Shown here in pieces: positions 19,864-29,456 of a stretch of DNA of 64,000 nucleotides. The notes beneath the pieces are model-generated. The model was not told the DNA's origin. It ran no database searches and saw nothing but the letters and a program-made list of their open reading frames with translations. The position numbers and the translations under genes were made by a program. The DNA is taken from assembly GCF_000744185.1 (NCBI RefSeq), contig NZ_JQLL01000001.1, positions 682,001 to 746,000 of the forward strand, given 5' to 3'. The stretch's first letter is position 1, and each line of letters starts with the position of its first letter. The stretch comes from Carnobacterium funditum DSM 5970. GTDB taxonomy: Bacteria > Bacillota > Bacilli > Lactobacillales > Carnobacteriaceae.

Positions 19864-21852
19864 TTACTTATATTGAGCAGTTAATTCTAATACAATATCT
19901 CTTAAATTAGCCGCTTTTTCAAAGTCAAGTGATTTTGCTGCTTCATGCATTTCATTTTCCATATTTTTAATTACTTCTTTTCTTTCCTTTTTCGTTAATT
20001 TTGCTATTTTATTTGAAGTTAATCCTTCTTTAGATTTACCTGAGACAGTCGTGGTAATAGAAATCAGATCACGTACTTCTTTGATAATTGTAGTTGGTAT
20101 CACGTTGTGTTTTTTATTGTAGGCTTTTTGCGTTTCACGACGTCTTTCCGTTTCACCTATCGCCGCGTTCATTGAATCCGTTACTCTATCAGCATACATG
20201 ATTACTCTTCCATTTTGGTTCCGTGCAGCACGTCCAATAGTTTGTACTAATGATCGTTCACTTCTCAAGAAACCTTCTTTGTCTGCATCTAATATTGCTA
20301 TTAAAGAGACCTCAGGAACGTCGATGCCTTCTCTTAATAAATTAATACCAATTAATACATCGTAAACTCCTAAACGTAAGTCGCGAATTATTTCTGTTCT
20401 TTCTAACGTTTTAATATCACTGTGCAAATAAGATACTTTTATACCAATTTCTTTTAAGTAATCTGTTAAATCTTCAGACATTTTTTTTGTTAAAGTAGTG
20501 ATAAAAACCCGTTCATTTTTTTCTGTTCTTTTATTAATTTCATTAATTAAATCGTCAATTTGCCCTTTAATCGGACGAACTTCAATTACTGGGTCAAGTA
20601 GACCAGTCGGTCTGATAATTTGTTCTACAACTTCTGGCGTGCGTTCTAGCTCATAAGGTCCCGGTGTAGCAGAAATATACATAATCTGATTAACATGTTT
20701 TTCAAACTCTTCTAAACGCAGAGGTCGATTGTCCAAGGCACTTGGTAAACGAAATCCATATTCAATTAATCGTTCTTTTCTTGCTCTGTCTCCATTATAC
20801 ATTCCTCTAATTTGTGACATGGTGATGTGGGACTCATCTATTACGATTAGAAAGTCTTCTGGGAAAAAATCTATTAGTGTGTATGGTGGCTGCCCAGGAT
20901 TCCGACCATCCATATGTCTTGAATAGTTCTCAATTCCCGAACAATAACCCATTTCTAAAAGCATCTCTAAATCATAATTCGTTCGCTGTTCTAAACGTTG
21001 TGCTTCAATTAGTTTATCTTCTGCACGTAAAACTTTCAATCGATCTTCTAGCTCTTTTTGAATGGTTATTACTGCATTTCTTGTTTGTTCATCACTTGCT
21101 ACAAAGTGAGTAGCCGGAAAAACAGGTACATGCTGAACTTCAGCTTTAATTTCACCTGTTAAGACGTCTACTTCAGTAATGCGATCGATTTCGTCTCCAA
21201 AAAATTCTACCCGGACGGCATCACTATCTCTAGAAGCTAAGAATATTTCTACTACGTCTCCACGAACTCTAAAATTTCCACGCTGAAAATCAATATCGTT
21301 GCGCTCAAACTGCATATCAACTAAACGACGTAGCATATCGTCTCGTTTCATTTCTGTGCCCACACGCAAAGACAAAACATGATCCCGATAATCTAGAGGA
21401 TTTACCAGACCAAAAATACACGAGACAGAGGCTACTACAATCACATCGCGACGTTCTAACAAGGAACTTGTAGCTGAATGACGTAATTTATCGATTTCAT
21501 CATTCACACTTGATTCTTTTTCAATAAACGTATCACTAGAAGGAACATACGCTTCTGGTTGATAATAATCATAATAACTGACAAAATATTCTACTGCATT
21601 TTCAGGAAAGAACTCTTTAAATTCGCCATATAATTGACCTGCTAATGTTTTGTTATGCGCAATAACTAAGGTTGGTTTATTTACTTCTTGAATGACATTA
21701 GATACTGTAAATGTTTTCCCAGTCCCTGTTGCTCCTAATAAAGTTTGCTCTTTTTTTCCCTCTTCAATTCCTTTAACTAATTCCTTGATAGCATTTGGCT
21801 GGTCCCCACCAGGTTTATAATTGGATACCAATTTAAACTGATCTTTTTCCAT
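19864..21852 (-). CDS. uvrB: Excinuclease ABC subunit B
   Basis: 662 residues. UvrB is the damage-verifying helicase-like subunit of nucleotide excision repair. It shows Walker [12 protein letters not shown], the beta-hairpin region ([12 protein letters not shown]), DESH in motif II (IVIDESHIT), helicase motifs V and VI ([22 protein letters not shown]) and a C-terminal UVR domain ([21 protein letters not shown]) that contacts UvrA and UvrC. uvrA is not next to it in this window. A LexA-type box lies inside its promoter, so it should be SOS-inducible. Confidence 0.98.
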   Translation of the reverse strand: MEKDQFKLVSNYKPGGDQPNAIKELVKGIEEGKKEQTLLGATGTGKTFTVSNVIQEVNKPTLVIAHNKTLAGQLYGEFKEFFPENAVEYFVSYYDYYQPEAYVPSSDTFIEKESSVNDEIDKLRHSATSSLLERRDVIVVASVSCIFGLVNPLDYRDHVLSLRVGTEMKRDDMLRRLVDMQFERNDIDFQRGNFRVRGDVVEIFLASRDSDAVRVEFFGDEIDRITEVDVLTGEIKAEVQHVPVFPATHFVASDEQTRNAVITIQKELEDRLKVLRAEDKLIEAQRLEQRTNYDLEMLLEMGYCSGIENYSRHMDGRNPGQPPYTLIDFFPEDFLIVIDESHITMSQIRGMYNGDRARKERLIEYGFRLPSALDNRPLRLEEFEKHVNQIMYISATPGPYELERTPEVVEQIIRPTGLLDPVIEVRPIKGQIDDLINEINKRTEKNERVFITTLTKKMSEDLTDYLKEIGIKVSYLHSDIKTLERTEIIRDLRLGVYDVLIGINLLREGIDVPEVSLIAILDADKEGFLRSERSLVQTIGRAARNQNGRVIMYADRVTDSMNAAIGETERRRETQKAYNKKHNVIPTTIIKEVRDLISITTTVSGKSKEGLTSNKIAKLTKKERKEVIKNMENEMHEAAKSLDFEKAANLRDIVLELTAQYK

Positions 21853-21921
21853 TTTATTTTCACATCCAGTTTCTCGAATTTTTCATGAAGAAGAAAAGTT
21901 AATCATACTCTCTAATTCCCC

Positions 21922-21950
21922 ATTTTACCACTGAACGTACGTTCTTACAA
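21922..21950 (-). promoter_or_regulatory. uvrB promoter with LexA/SOS box
   Basis: On the minus strand TTGTAA (21945-21950) and TAAAAT (21922-21927) are 17 bases apart. The spacer contains the perfect palindrome GAACGTACGTTC (21933-21944), matching the Firmicute LexA (DinR) box core GAAC-N4-GTTC, and ends in the extended -10 TGG. LexA bound here would block RNA polymerase directly. This explains control of uvrB by DNA damage. Confidence 0.9.
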
Positions 21951-22106
21951 TAATAACAACCCGTATATACTTATGCTGAGCTGGATACCTATTTTAGGAT
22001 ACAATAAAATCTAAAAATAATTTTTATCCATCTTTGGACATGATTGTGTTTTCTAGAATGCTTATACTGTCTCAAAAAAATATAGCTATTTATTACACAC
22101 TATTTA

Positions 22107-22336
22107 TGGTATACTATTTAAGTATTAAAAGTAAGTATGTATTTTTATATAGAATTGTTTTAAAGAAATTTATTCACACTGGCGCAGTTATAGAACTGTA
22201 AGGACATAAAAGAGGTTGGGTTTATGTTGTTTAGATGAGAAATCAATTAATATAATTTGATTAGTATTTTCCCCGAATAACTTTACAAGTATTTATTTTT
22301 AATTAGAAAGCCACTCCATTGCGGAGTGGCTTTCGT
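22107..22336 (+). ncRNA. Candidate small RNA with its own promoter and terminator
   Basis: An extended -10 element TGGTATACT (22107-22115) would start a plus-strand transcript near 22122. A strong GC-rich hairpin, AAAGCCACTCC with GGAGTGGCTTT, ends at 22334. The roughly 210 bases between have no credible open frame but can fold: CAGTTATAGAACTG near 22186 and AATCAATTAATATAATTTGATT near 22240. The region is opposite in direction to uvrB and rpsT. Family is unknown; a 6S-type RNA has a comparable length but I could not match its central bubble. The -35 is weak and the T-tract after the hairpin is poor. Confidence 0.45.
22307..22336 (+). terminator. Terminator-like hairpin ending the candidate small RNA
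   Basis: GAAAGCCACTCC (22307-22318) pairs perfectly with GGAGTGGCTTTC (22323-22334) around ATTGC. The following bases CGTCAATTTTA are only moderately T-rich. Confidence 0.6.
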
Positions 22337-22349
22337 CAATTTTATACAC

Positions 22350-22391
22350 AAAAAAAGCCACACACATGATAAATCATGTGTGTGGCTTTCA
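22350..22391 (-). terminator. Terminator of rpsT
   Basis: A 17-bp perfect stem (AAAGCCACACACATGAT and its complement, loop of two bases) is followed on the minus strand by seven T residues, 27 bases after the rpsT stop. Confidence 0.92.
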
Positions 22392-22417
22392 TAAAAAATA
22401 AGTTAACTATGGGTATC

Positions 22418-22672
22418 TTATTTAGCTAATTTAGCTGTTAAACGAGATTTGTCACGGTTAGCTTTATTTTTATGAATCAATCCTTTAGATGCAGCCATAT
22501 CAATGGCTCTGATTGCTTCTTTGTGTAAATCTTCAGTATTTTCATCTCCAGCTTCAACAGCTTGAACGAATTTTTTAATAGCAGTACGCATAGCGCTCTT
22601 TTGAACGTTATTTTGTAAAGCAGATTTTTCTGAAGTACGGACACGTTTGATTGCAGATTCGATGTTTGGCAT
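22418..22672 (-). CDS. rpsT: 30S ribosomal protein S20
   Basis: 84 residues from the chosen ATG at 22672, giving the family's usual Met-Pro-Asn-Ile-Glu-Ser-Ala N-terminus. A GTG nine bases upstream is part of the GTGGGGTG ribosome binding site and not a start. The sequence has the basic, helical S20 pattern ([43 protein letters not shown]) that binds the 16S rRNA 5' domain. It lies beyond holA on the same strand, a common arrangement in Firmicutes. Confidence 0.96.
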   Translation of the reverse strand: MPNIESAIKRVRTSEKSALQNNVQKSAMRTAIKKFVQAVEAGDENTEDLHKEAIRAIDMAASKGLIHKNKANRDKSRLTAKLAK

Positions 22673-22815
22673 TTGATTCACCCCACTTTCAATTAATTAC
22701 AACTTAAAATAGATTATTCCAGTTGTTTCCCACGTTAATCATTATACATAATCAGCAGCTTCATTGCAATATAAACTGTAAAGTTTTTTTACTTGATAGT
22801 CTATCTATTTATAAT

Positions 22816-23853
22816 TTATTGAGTCATTAAATGGTTACTAGCAAATTGTAAAACAAATAACTCAAATTGCATTCCCCTATCACCTTGACCCGTTTTCAGA
22901 CGATATTCTGTATCAATTAGACCGTTATAAGCATCTGCTAAAACCTGTTTATTGAATGGACGCATGTGCTGGATGCTCAACTTGATTCTATAAGGATGAA
23001 TCTTCAATATCTTTGCTATATCCCCTTGCTGGTAGCCTTTCTTTTCAAGTATTTTTACTTGGAGCAATAATCGAAATTGGGCGGTCATGATAGCATTAAT
23101 TTTAATAGGATCTTCTTTTTGCAATAATAAGTCATGATATAACTCAAGAGCTGGACCGACCTTTTTCTTTAGAACATATTCGTTTAAAGAAAAAATATTT
23201 TGTTCGAGTGATTTGATTATCAACTCCGAAACTGCATCTTTAGTAATGTATTTTGTCTTCTGACCAAATAAAAATAATTTTGGTAGCTCAGACATTGCTA
23301 CAGTAAGTTTCGCATCCGTCAATTGAACAAATAACTCAAAAGCTTCAGGTGATATTGTAAAATCTTCATTTTCAATGGTCTTTCTTACATAACTTCTCAT
23401 TTCTTTTTCTGATAAAATAGTTGTTTCAATAATAACGGCTTTTTTTTTTAATAATTTACTTATTTTCTTTCGTTCATCTAACTTTTCATAAGGTGCAAAA
23501 ATAACTAAGCTTGCTGTTTCTGAAGGTTTATTTAGATAATTTTCAAACCATTTCATGTCATGTTCAAATTTAGGTTTACTTTTATCTCCTGTTAAGAAAA
23601 GCGGGCGATCAATGATAACTAACCGTCGATCCCCAAAAAAGGGTATGGATTCTGCATCCTCTAATGCTGTCCCCAAGGGAACTTCTTCCATATCATAGAT
23701 GCCCAAATTTAAATCAACTTCATCCTCTTTTAAAATAGAATGAATAAACGTATCTCTAACAATCCGATTCAAATAAGATTCTGTTCCTAAAACTAAATAA
23801 ATTGGTGCAATTTCGTTGTTTTTTAGTTTTGCAACTTCTTTTGAAAAATTCAA
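22816..23853 (-). CDS. holA: DNA polymerase III delta subunit
   Basis: About 345 residues. HolA is the clamp-loader subunit that opens the sliding clamp. It has the family's N-terminal IAPIYLVLGTESYLNRIV followed by an AAA-like region and helical C-terminal domain (FRLLLQVKILEKKGYQQGDIAKILKIHPYRIKL). I choose the TTG at 23853 after GGTGG, since it gives the Asn-Phe-Ser-Lys-Glu start normal for relatives. A TTG at 23892 would add 13 residues of unusual Arg/Trp-rich sequence. It follows comEC on the same strand, the usual Lactobacillales order. Confidence 0.93.
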   Translation of the reverse strand: MNFSKEVAKLKNNEIAPIYLVLGTESYLNRIVRDTFIHSILKEDEVDLNLGIYDMEEVPLGTALEDAESIPFFGDRRLVIIDRPLFLTGDKSKPKFEHDMKWFENYLNKPSETASLVIFAPYEKLDERKKISKLLKKKAVIIETTILSEKEMRSYVRKTIENEDFTISPEAFELFVQLTDAKLTVAMSELPKLFLFGQKTKYITKDAVSELIIKSLEQNIFSLNEYVLKKKVGPALELYHDLLLQKEDPIKINAIMTAQFRLLLQVKILEKKGYQQGDIAKILKIHPYRIKLSIQHMRPFNKQVLADAYNGLIDTEYRLKTGQGDRGMQFELFVLQFASNHLMTQ

Positions 23854-23918
23854 TGTACGCCACCACTTTCTAATCCTTCTTACATCGTACAAATCCTAAT
23901 TAATTTTTGCAAGCTCAA

Positions 23919-26285
23919 TCAATCATTTTCTTTAAATAGCGTATAAAAAGATTCTTGGTATACTTTCTCTCCTAGTTTTATATATTCAAAATGAATAGCA
24001 CCGTTCCTATCTGTTCGATAAATATGACTATTTTCTTTCTGAATTCGATTGAGCACTTCTGTATTTGGATGATTGTAACGATTATTTATTCCACAAGAAA
24101 TCAATGCATATTTTGGCTGAATATGATTAAGAAAAATTTGACTGGAAGATGTTTGGCTTCCATGATGTGCTACTTTTAAGACGTCTACTTTTAAATTTGG
24201 ATACTGCTGAATCAACTTTTTTTCGCCTTCTTCGATATCTCCTGTAAATAACCAAAAAAAAGAACCTATTTTCCCATATAGAACCATAGAATCATTGTTA
24301 TCACCTTTTCCTGGAGATGTCGGCCATAATACTGCTAGCATTGGATTCACAAATTTTATTTCTTTTCCAGAGACTATAATTTTATGAATAGCTGTCCCGG
24401 ATTTAGTCATCTCCAAAACAGTTTTATAAAATACTGGTTTTTTTAGTGCTCCAACTGGAAATAACAGTTCTTTCACTCGAATCGATTGCGATAGCTCTAA
24501 CAATGCACCAGTATGGTCTTCATCTCCATGAGAAATTAGAACTTGATCTAAAGTAGATATACCTTGTGATTTTAATGTAGGTATCACTATTCGTTTGGCT
24601 ATAGAAGATGGATTTTCTTTTTTTTGCCAATCTTTTGTTTCAAAAGTTAAAGTACCACCTGTATCAATTAAATACGTTCCTTTACCAAATGATTTTTTTA
24701 TTAAAATCGCGTCCCCTTGTCCAACATCAATTACTATTACTTTATCAACTGGAGAATAACGTTGGTAGTAACAAAAAAAGATTAAAGAGACAACGACTAA
24801 ACTTGTACTAAGAATCCGTTTTTTTATATATTTCCCATCTATTTCTAGTGTCAGAATAAAACAAGATAAAGAAAGAATAAGCAAAATCGTTAAAAAAAGT
24901 GGCACTCTTCCAGTAACTATTGTGATAAACGGTAGTTCGCTAATCGATTCAACCATTTTTTCAATAAAGGTTAATAGTTTTTCTATACTCATTAAACTGT
25001 ATTCAAAAAATGGGTTTAAATACAAAAAAAATGAAAGAATTAACAACAGGATAAAAACAGGCAATAAAACCCAAGTAAAGAGAGGGACAAATAATAAATT
25101 AGCGAAAATACCAATCCACGAAAATTCAAAAAAATGATAAGATAAAATTGGTATCGAAACTAACATGAGAATAAAAGAAATAATAAAATTTGTAACTAGC
25201 GATGATCTAGAGATAGTAAGATAAGTTTGCGACAAAATTAATAAGACTAAGCTCAAAAGGTAGCTTAATTGAAATCCTATTGAAAAAACTTGATACGGAT
25301 TAATAATTAAAGCGGATAACAAAGTCCATGACCAAACATCCAGACTAGAAATAATCATTCTAAAATGAGAACTTATCAATATAATCAAAGACATAACAAT
25401 TGCACGATATACACTCGTTCCCCAACCAGTTAAATTTCCATAAAAAGGCAAAATAATCAACATTAAGTAAAAAGTTGTTTCTTTAGTAAAGCCAACTCGC
25501 CATAATAAATAAACCAAACCCGTTACAAAAAATTGAATATGCAGTCCTGATATGCTTAATAAGTGAATAATCCCTATTTCTTTAAAATTTTGTACCGTTA
25601 TTTTATCAAGAGAACTTAAATCAGCAAAAAGAAGGGTCTTCATATATTGAGATGTCTTTATCGTTATTTTTTTATCAATATGCTTTAAAATAGCCATTCT
25701 CATATTTTCTGGAATCATTTTTTTTGTAATAGAAGCTTTAGTTTTTTCCATCGAATAAAACGTTTCAACCTTTAAAATCCAATGAATTTTTTTACGGTGT
25801 AAAAATGTTTGGTAATCAAACTGGTTTTGATTACGATTCTTTCCGGGTATCTCTAAATTCCCTGTGCTTTTAACGGTAAATATGTTTGTTTGAGACTCCC
25901 ATGCTTTTTTTTCTTTTTTTGATTGAAGAGTATAAAAAACGACAATCTTTTCAGATATTTCCGGATGGTTTTCCGACTTTTCAATAGTCCCATAAAACTG
26001 TAATTGGTTTCCATCTACTTTAATTTGATCGGGCTTAATTCTAATTATAAACGATTTATCTTCAGCGGTTAAGTTTGTTTTATTTGTCCATTGATGAACG
26101 CTAGTTAATAAGATAACCATACAAGATAAAACTAATGAACCAATAATTAAAGTTCTTCTTTTCGTAACACATAAACGTAGAAAAAAAAGAATATAAATAG
26201 CTATTGTTAACCAATATCCAGATGTTAAAATCATTAGTGAACTGATCAGACAAAATATGGCTGGAAATAAGAAATAACTTCTCAT
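23919..26285 (-). CDS. comEC: DNA internalization channel protein ComEC
   Basis: 788 residues, the normal size. ComEC forms the membrane pore for single-stranded DNA during natural transformation. N-terminal membrane segments and a periplasmic-side OB-like domain come first. The competence core follows with HLLSISGLHIQF and many membrane helices. A C-terminal metallo-beta-lactamase domain (about 520-788) has VIDVGQGDAILI and LISHGDEDHTGALLEL, with the metal-binding pattern complete. No frameshift is present, so the protein should be functional. The ATG start is 56 bases after comEB in the comEA-comEB-comEC order. Confidence 0.97.
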   Translation of the reverse strand: MRSYFLFPAIFCLISSLMILTSGYWLTIAIYILFFLRLCVTKRRTLIIGSLVLSCMVILLTSVHQWTNKTNLTAEDKSFIIRIKPDQIKVDGNQLQFYGTIEKSENHPEISEKIVVFYTLQSKKEKKAWESQTNIFTVKSTGNLEIPGKNRNQNQFDYQTFLHRKKIHWILKVETFYSMEKTKASITKKMIPENMRMAILKHIDKKITIKTSQYMKTLLFADLSSLDKITVQNFKEIGIIHLLSISGLHIQFFVTGLVYLLWRVGFTKETTFYLMLIILPFYGNLTGWGTSVYRAIVMSLIILISSHFRMIISSLDVWSWTLLSALIINPYQVFSIGFQLSYLLSLVLLILSQTYLTISRSSLVTNFIISFILMLVSIPILSYHFFEFSWIGIFANLLFVPLFTWVLLPVFILLLILSFFLYLNPFFEYSLMSIEKLLTFIEKMVESISELPFITIVTGRVPLFLTILLILSLSCFILTLEIDGKYIKKRILSTSLVVVSLIFFCYYQRYSPVDKVIVIDVGQGDAILIKKSFGKGTYLIDTGGTLTFETKDWQKKENPSSIAKRIVIPTLKSQGISTLDQVLISHGDEDHTGALLELSQSIRVKELLFPVGALKKPVFYKTVLEMTKSGTAIHKIIVSGKEIKFVNPMLAVLWPTSPGKGDNNDSMVLYGKIGSFFWLFTGDIEEGEKKLIQQYPNLKVDVLKVAHHGSQTSSSQIFLNHIQPKYALISCGINNRYNHPNTEVLNRIQKENSHIYRTDRNGAIHFEYIKLGEKVYQESFYTLFKEND

Positions 26286-26340
26286 TTAAAATTAACTATT
26301 GATTCTGCATGTGGCGATTTTCTCAAACGTAATCATTGGC

Positions 26341-26802
26341 TTAAAATTCTAATTCTTTAAAAAAGTTTTCTGATAAAAAAACTTTTTGACATTGAACGTG
26401 GGCTTGTTCAATTAAATTTAATGCATAATCATTATTATGATAATCTTCTAGATAATAAATTTTTTTAATACCTGCTTGAAGAATCATTTTAGTACATTGA
26501 AGACAAGGAAAATGAGTGACATATATTTCTGCACCTTCTGTTTGTGCACCAAATTTCGCACACTGTAAGATAGCATTCATTTCTGCATGTATTGTTCTAA
26601 TACAATGTCCATCTACAACATAGCACCCTTCATCAATGCAATGCTTATCTCCGCTCACAGAACCATTATAGCCACCTGCGATAATTCTTTTTTCTCTGAC
26701 TATCGTAGCCCCTACCATCAGTCTTGTACATGTACTCCTTAACGAAAGTAATAGGCTTTGTGACATAAAATATTGATTCCACGGAATTCTATCTGCCATC
26801 AT
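26341..26802 (-). CDS. comEB: Late competence protein ComEB, deoxycytidylate deaminase family
   Basis: About 154 residues. The zinc-dependent deaminase motifs are HAEMNAIL (His and catalytic Glu) and PCLQCTKMILQAG (Cys pair), as in dCMP deaminases. Its place between comEA and comEC is conserved, though its need for DNA uptake is not established in relatives. I choose the ATG at 26802 that follows GGAGGGAA; a TTG four codons earlier overlaps that site. Confidence 0.95.
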   Translation of the reverse strand: MMADRIPWNQYFMSQSLLLSLRSTCTRLMVGATIVREKRIIAGGYNGSVSGDKHCIDEGCYVVDGHCIRTIHAEMNAILQCAKFGAQTEGAEIYVTHFPCLQCTKMILQAGIKKIYYLEDYHNNDYALNLIEQAHVQCQKVFLSENFFKELEF

Positions 26803-26919
26803 TGTTCCCTCCAATTTAATCTAAATCATTTATAAAGATAATGAATAGTTGTTATAGTAAACATTTCTATCAGTATACAAAAGCTTTTCTATGTTTACAA
26901 TCTTTCATTGAGAAAATGA

Positions 26920-27648
26920 TTAGTCTTTGCCCACACTAATGAAATCAGCCAATGCTTCAAATGTTTTATCGCCAATACCAGAAACTTCTTTTAATTCTTC
27001 AACCGCTTTAAACGAACCATGTTCTTGTCTGTATTGCAAAATGCGCTCAGCTTTCTTTCCACCAATCCCTGATAATGTCTGTAGTTGAGTGATATCGGCT
27101 GTATTGAGGTTTACTTTTCCTGTCTCTTTATCGCTTAGATCATTTGGTATGCTAATAATTACTGGCGACTCCTCCTTACTATCAGTTTCATTGGAACTTT
27201 CTTGTTCAACTCCTGCTCCTATCGTTGGTATTATAATCATCATCTGATCCGTTAGCTTTTGAGAAAGATTTACCCTACTTTGATCAGCTGTTGGTAAGAA
27301 TCCGCCAGCTAAAATGATGACATCAGTCAAACGAGTCGTTGCATTTATTTCATAAACTCCTGGTATTTGAACAGCACCTTTAACATCAACATAAATAGAT
27401 TCTTTTGCCTCATTCTCATTTTTTAAAGGTACATTGCTACTACTTCCATCTAAAGTGAGACTATTTTGTAACTCAGAAGTTTGGCTCATATAATGATCAG
27501 CTAAGGACTCATTCATTTGATCAGATGCTTTTGTTTTAGAAAAAAGGATAAAGAGTAATAGGACGATAACAAACAAAAAGACAACAATTGTACTGATAGC
27601 AATGATCATTTTTCTTTTTTTTAACCATATTTCAACCAAATCATTCAT
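26920..27648 (-). CDS. comEA: DNA receptor ComEA
   Basis: 242 residues. There is one membrane segment near residues 14-36, a Ser/Asn-rich linker, and an SLBB domain (about 84-140, YVDVKGAVQIPGVYEI). The C-terminal double helix-hairpin-helix DNA-binding domain (about 180-240) carries VNLNTADITQLQTLSGIGGKKAERIL and ELKEVSGIGDKTFEALADF. It binds incoming double-stranded DNA at the cell surface and hands it to ComEC. It is the first gene of the comE operon. An IS3 element lies about 140 bases upstream, outside the gene. Confidence 0.96.
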   Translation of the reverse strand: MNDLVEIWLKKRKMIIAISTIVVFLFVIVLLLFILFSKTKASDQMNESLADHYMSQTSELQNSLTLDGSSSNVPLKNENEAKESIYVDVKGAVQIPGVYEINATTRLTDVIILAGGFLPTADQSRVNLSQKLTDQMMIIIPTIGAGVEQESSNETDSKEESPVIISIPNDLSDKETGKVNLNTADITQLQTLSGIGGKKAERILQYRQEHGSFKAVEELKEVSGIGDKTFEALADFISVGKD

Positions 27649-27840
27649 ACGGTAGCAATCTCCTTTACCTTTATCATCTCTTATAAACTATCCGCAATAA
27701 TATAGTACTTCTTTTATTTTAAACAGATTTTTTTTAAGGGCTGCAAGCAAGTATAGCAGTCAATAAAAAAAACTTCTTAAGATTTTGTACCGACCCCTAG
27801 AAGTTAGACCTAAAAAATCTAACTTTTGGGGGTTTTTCAT

Positions 27841-28413
27841 ATGGCAAAATATACATTTGAACTTAAACTAGAAATCATTCAAGCCTATTTACGTGGTGAA
27901 GGGGGATATGGAACACTAGCGACTAGGTTTGGGGTTTTACACGCATACCAGGTTCGTATGTGGGTTAATAGTTATAAACAGTTTGGCGAAGAAGGACTTA
28001 TGAGAAAAAGGAAAAATAATTCTTATTCTATTCAATTCAAAACAAATGCGGTAGAATTATATTTAACTACAGAGATGTCCTACTTTGAATTAGCGAATTT
28101 CCTTGAAATCACTAATCCTTCTATTCTTACACGTTGGGTAAAGGAATATCGTCATTATGGTATTCAAAGGCTCTCTAAACAACAAGGGAGGCCACCGAAG
28201 GTGTCTGATAAAAAAGATAAAGTCATTATCTCTGAAAAGCTGCCTAATAAAGTAGAAACAACCCGAATCCAAGAACTTGAAAGACAAAACCGCGCTTTAC
28301 AAATTGAGATTGCTTGTTTAAAAGAATTGAGGAGGTTGCGTCGCGAGGAAACTCGACTAGAAATGAAGTTATCTCAAGAATCATCCACAACCTCCGAAGA
28401 GACTTCCAATTAA
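27841..28413 (+). CDS. IS3-family transposase, OrfA
   Basis: 190 residues from an ATG at 27841 with GGGGG eight bases upstream. Two helix-turn-helix units recognise the ends of the element: Glu-Ile-Ile-Gln-Ala-Tyr...Ala-Thr-Arg-Phe-Gly-Val in the first and Phe-Lys-Thr-Asn-Ala-Val...Phe-Leu-Glu-Ile in the second. A leucine-zipper-like helix near the C-terminus (IQELERQNRALQIEIACLKEL) permits oligomerisation. The heptamer TTTAAAA at 28317-28323 in the proper frame allows a -1 shift into OrfB to make the fusion transposase. Confidence 0.93.
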   Translation: MAKYTFELKLEIIQAYLRGEGGYGTLATRFGVLHAYQVRMWVNSYKQFGEEGLMRKRKNNSYSIQFKTNAVELYLTTEMSYFELANFLEITNPSILTRWVKEYRHYGIQRLSKQQGRPPKVSDKKDKVIISEKLPNKVETTRIQELERQNRALQIEIACLKELRRLRREETRLEMKLSQESSTTSEETSN

Positions 28414-29273
28414 AAGAAATTCTTGAGGTTCTTAAATTTCCAAAATCAACTTACATGTATTGGCAAAAGAGATTCAATCGGCCTAATAAGGATGAAGAAG
28501 ATGAAAAATTATTACTTCAAATTCGTAAAGATCATAAGGATTATGGGTATCGTCGTGCACAAAAAGAGATGGAAAAGCGAGGACGCAAAGTAAATAAAAA
28601 GAAAGTTCAACGATTAATTAAAAAGCTAAAAATCCAAGTACACTCTTATACTCGTAAATCACGTAAGTATAGTTCGTATAAGGGGACTGTTGGTCGCATA
28701 GCGAAAAATAATATCCACCGCCGGTTCTATACTAATGTAGTTCATCAAAAAATCACAACGGATACGACTGAATTCAAATACTTTGAGACGGATAAAAACG
28801 GTGTTATCCGTCAGGGAAAGCTCTATTTAGACCCTTTCTTAGATATGTATAATAGTGAGATCATCTCTTATCGTATTTCAAAAAGACCTACTGCATTAGC
28901 AATAATGGGGGCTCTTGAAGAGGCTATCGAAGCTACAAGTAACTGCCATTATAGACGTACCTTTCATTCTGATCAAGGTTGGGCCTATCAAATGAAAAGC
29001 TACTCCTATAAATTAAAAGAACACAAAATTTTTCAAAGTATGTCCCGTAAGGGAAACTGTCTAGATAATTCACCAATCGAGAATTTTTTTGGAATACTCA
29101 AACAAGAAATTTATTATGGCGAAGTTTACCGCAGCTTTAATGAATTAAAACAAGCAATAGAAAGTTATATCGAGTATTACAATAACGAACGGATGAAGAG
29201 TAAATTAAACTGGATGAGCCCTATTCAATTTAGAGAACAACAAACTGTACTCCTTAATGATTACTCTGCTTGA
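28314..29273 (+). CDS. IS3-family transposase, OrfB (DDE catalytic part)
   Basis: About 319 codons, expressed mainly as an OrfAB fusion by a -1 frameshift. The HTH_21 region (Asp-Tyr-Gly-Tyr-Arg-Arg) precedes the rve integrase core. The catalytic residues are seen in ITTDTTEF (Asp), FHSDQGWAYQ (Asp) and SPIENFFGILKQE (Glu), followed by YIEYYNNERMKSKLNWMSPIQF. No stop or frameshift disrupts it beyond the programmed one. The nominal first codon is a TTG at the frameshift site; an AGGAGG near 28331 could also permit independent re-initiation. Confidence 0.93.
   Translation: MFKRIEEVASRGNSTRNEVISRIIHNLRRDFQLKEILEVLKFPKSTYMYWQKRFNRPNKDEEDEKLLLQIRKDHKDYGYRRAQKEMEKRGRKVNKKKVQRLIKKLKIQVHSYTRKSRKYSSYKGTVGRIAKNNIHRRFYTNVVHQKITTDTTEFKYFETDKNGVIRQGKLYLDPFLDMYNSEIISYRISKRPTALAIMGALEEAIEATSNCHYRRTFHSDQGWAYQMKSYSYKLKEHKIFQSMSRKGNCLDNSPIENFFGILKQEIYYGEVYRSFNELKQAIESYIEYYNNERMKSKLNWMSPIQFREQQTVLLNDYSA
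28317..28323 (+). promoter_or_regulatory. Programmed -1 ribosomal frameshift heptamer
   Basis: The sequence T TTA AAA lies in the zero frame of orfA and moves the ribosome to TTT AAA of orfB. It is a classical slippery heptamer type and is placed in the orfA/orfB overlap. Confidence 0.85.
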
Positions 29274-29456
29274 GTGTCTCTAAGGTCACAGCTAATCTCT
29301 AAACAATAAAAAAGCAGTCTTTGTTTAAACCATTTTTAGAAATAATTATAGTGTAAAGGTAAAAGAGCACAAAAAAAGGAGTAGAATTAACTACTCCGTT
29401 AAAAGTCTAACTATTTGGGGTCACTACATTTTGAGTAAAATCCTAAGAAGTATTTT

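Larger units (their letters stand above)
27786..29428 (+). mobile_element. IS3-family insertion sequence, intact
   Basis: An element of about 1.64 kb with ends TGTACCGACCCCTAGAAGTTAGAC and, at the right, the imperfect inverted copy ending GGGGTCACTACA. It is flanked by TTT on each side, a 3-bp target duplication typical of IS3. It carries overlapping orfA and orfB with a TTTAAAA slippery site and a full DDE triad, so it looks potentially active. A hairpin GGAGTA/TACTCC sits near the right end. It has split a terminator hairpin between ylbL and comEA. Confidence 0.93.
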
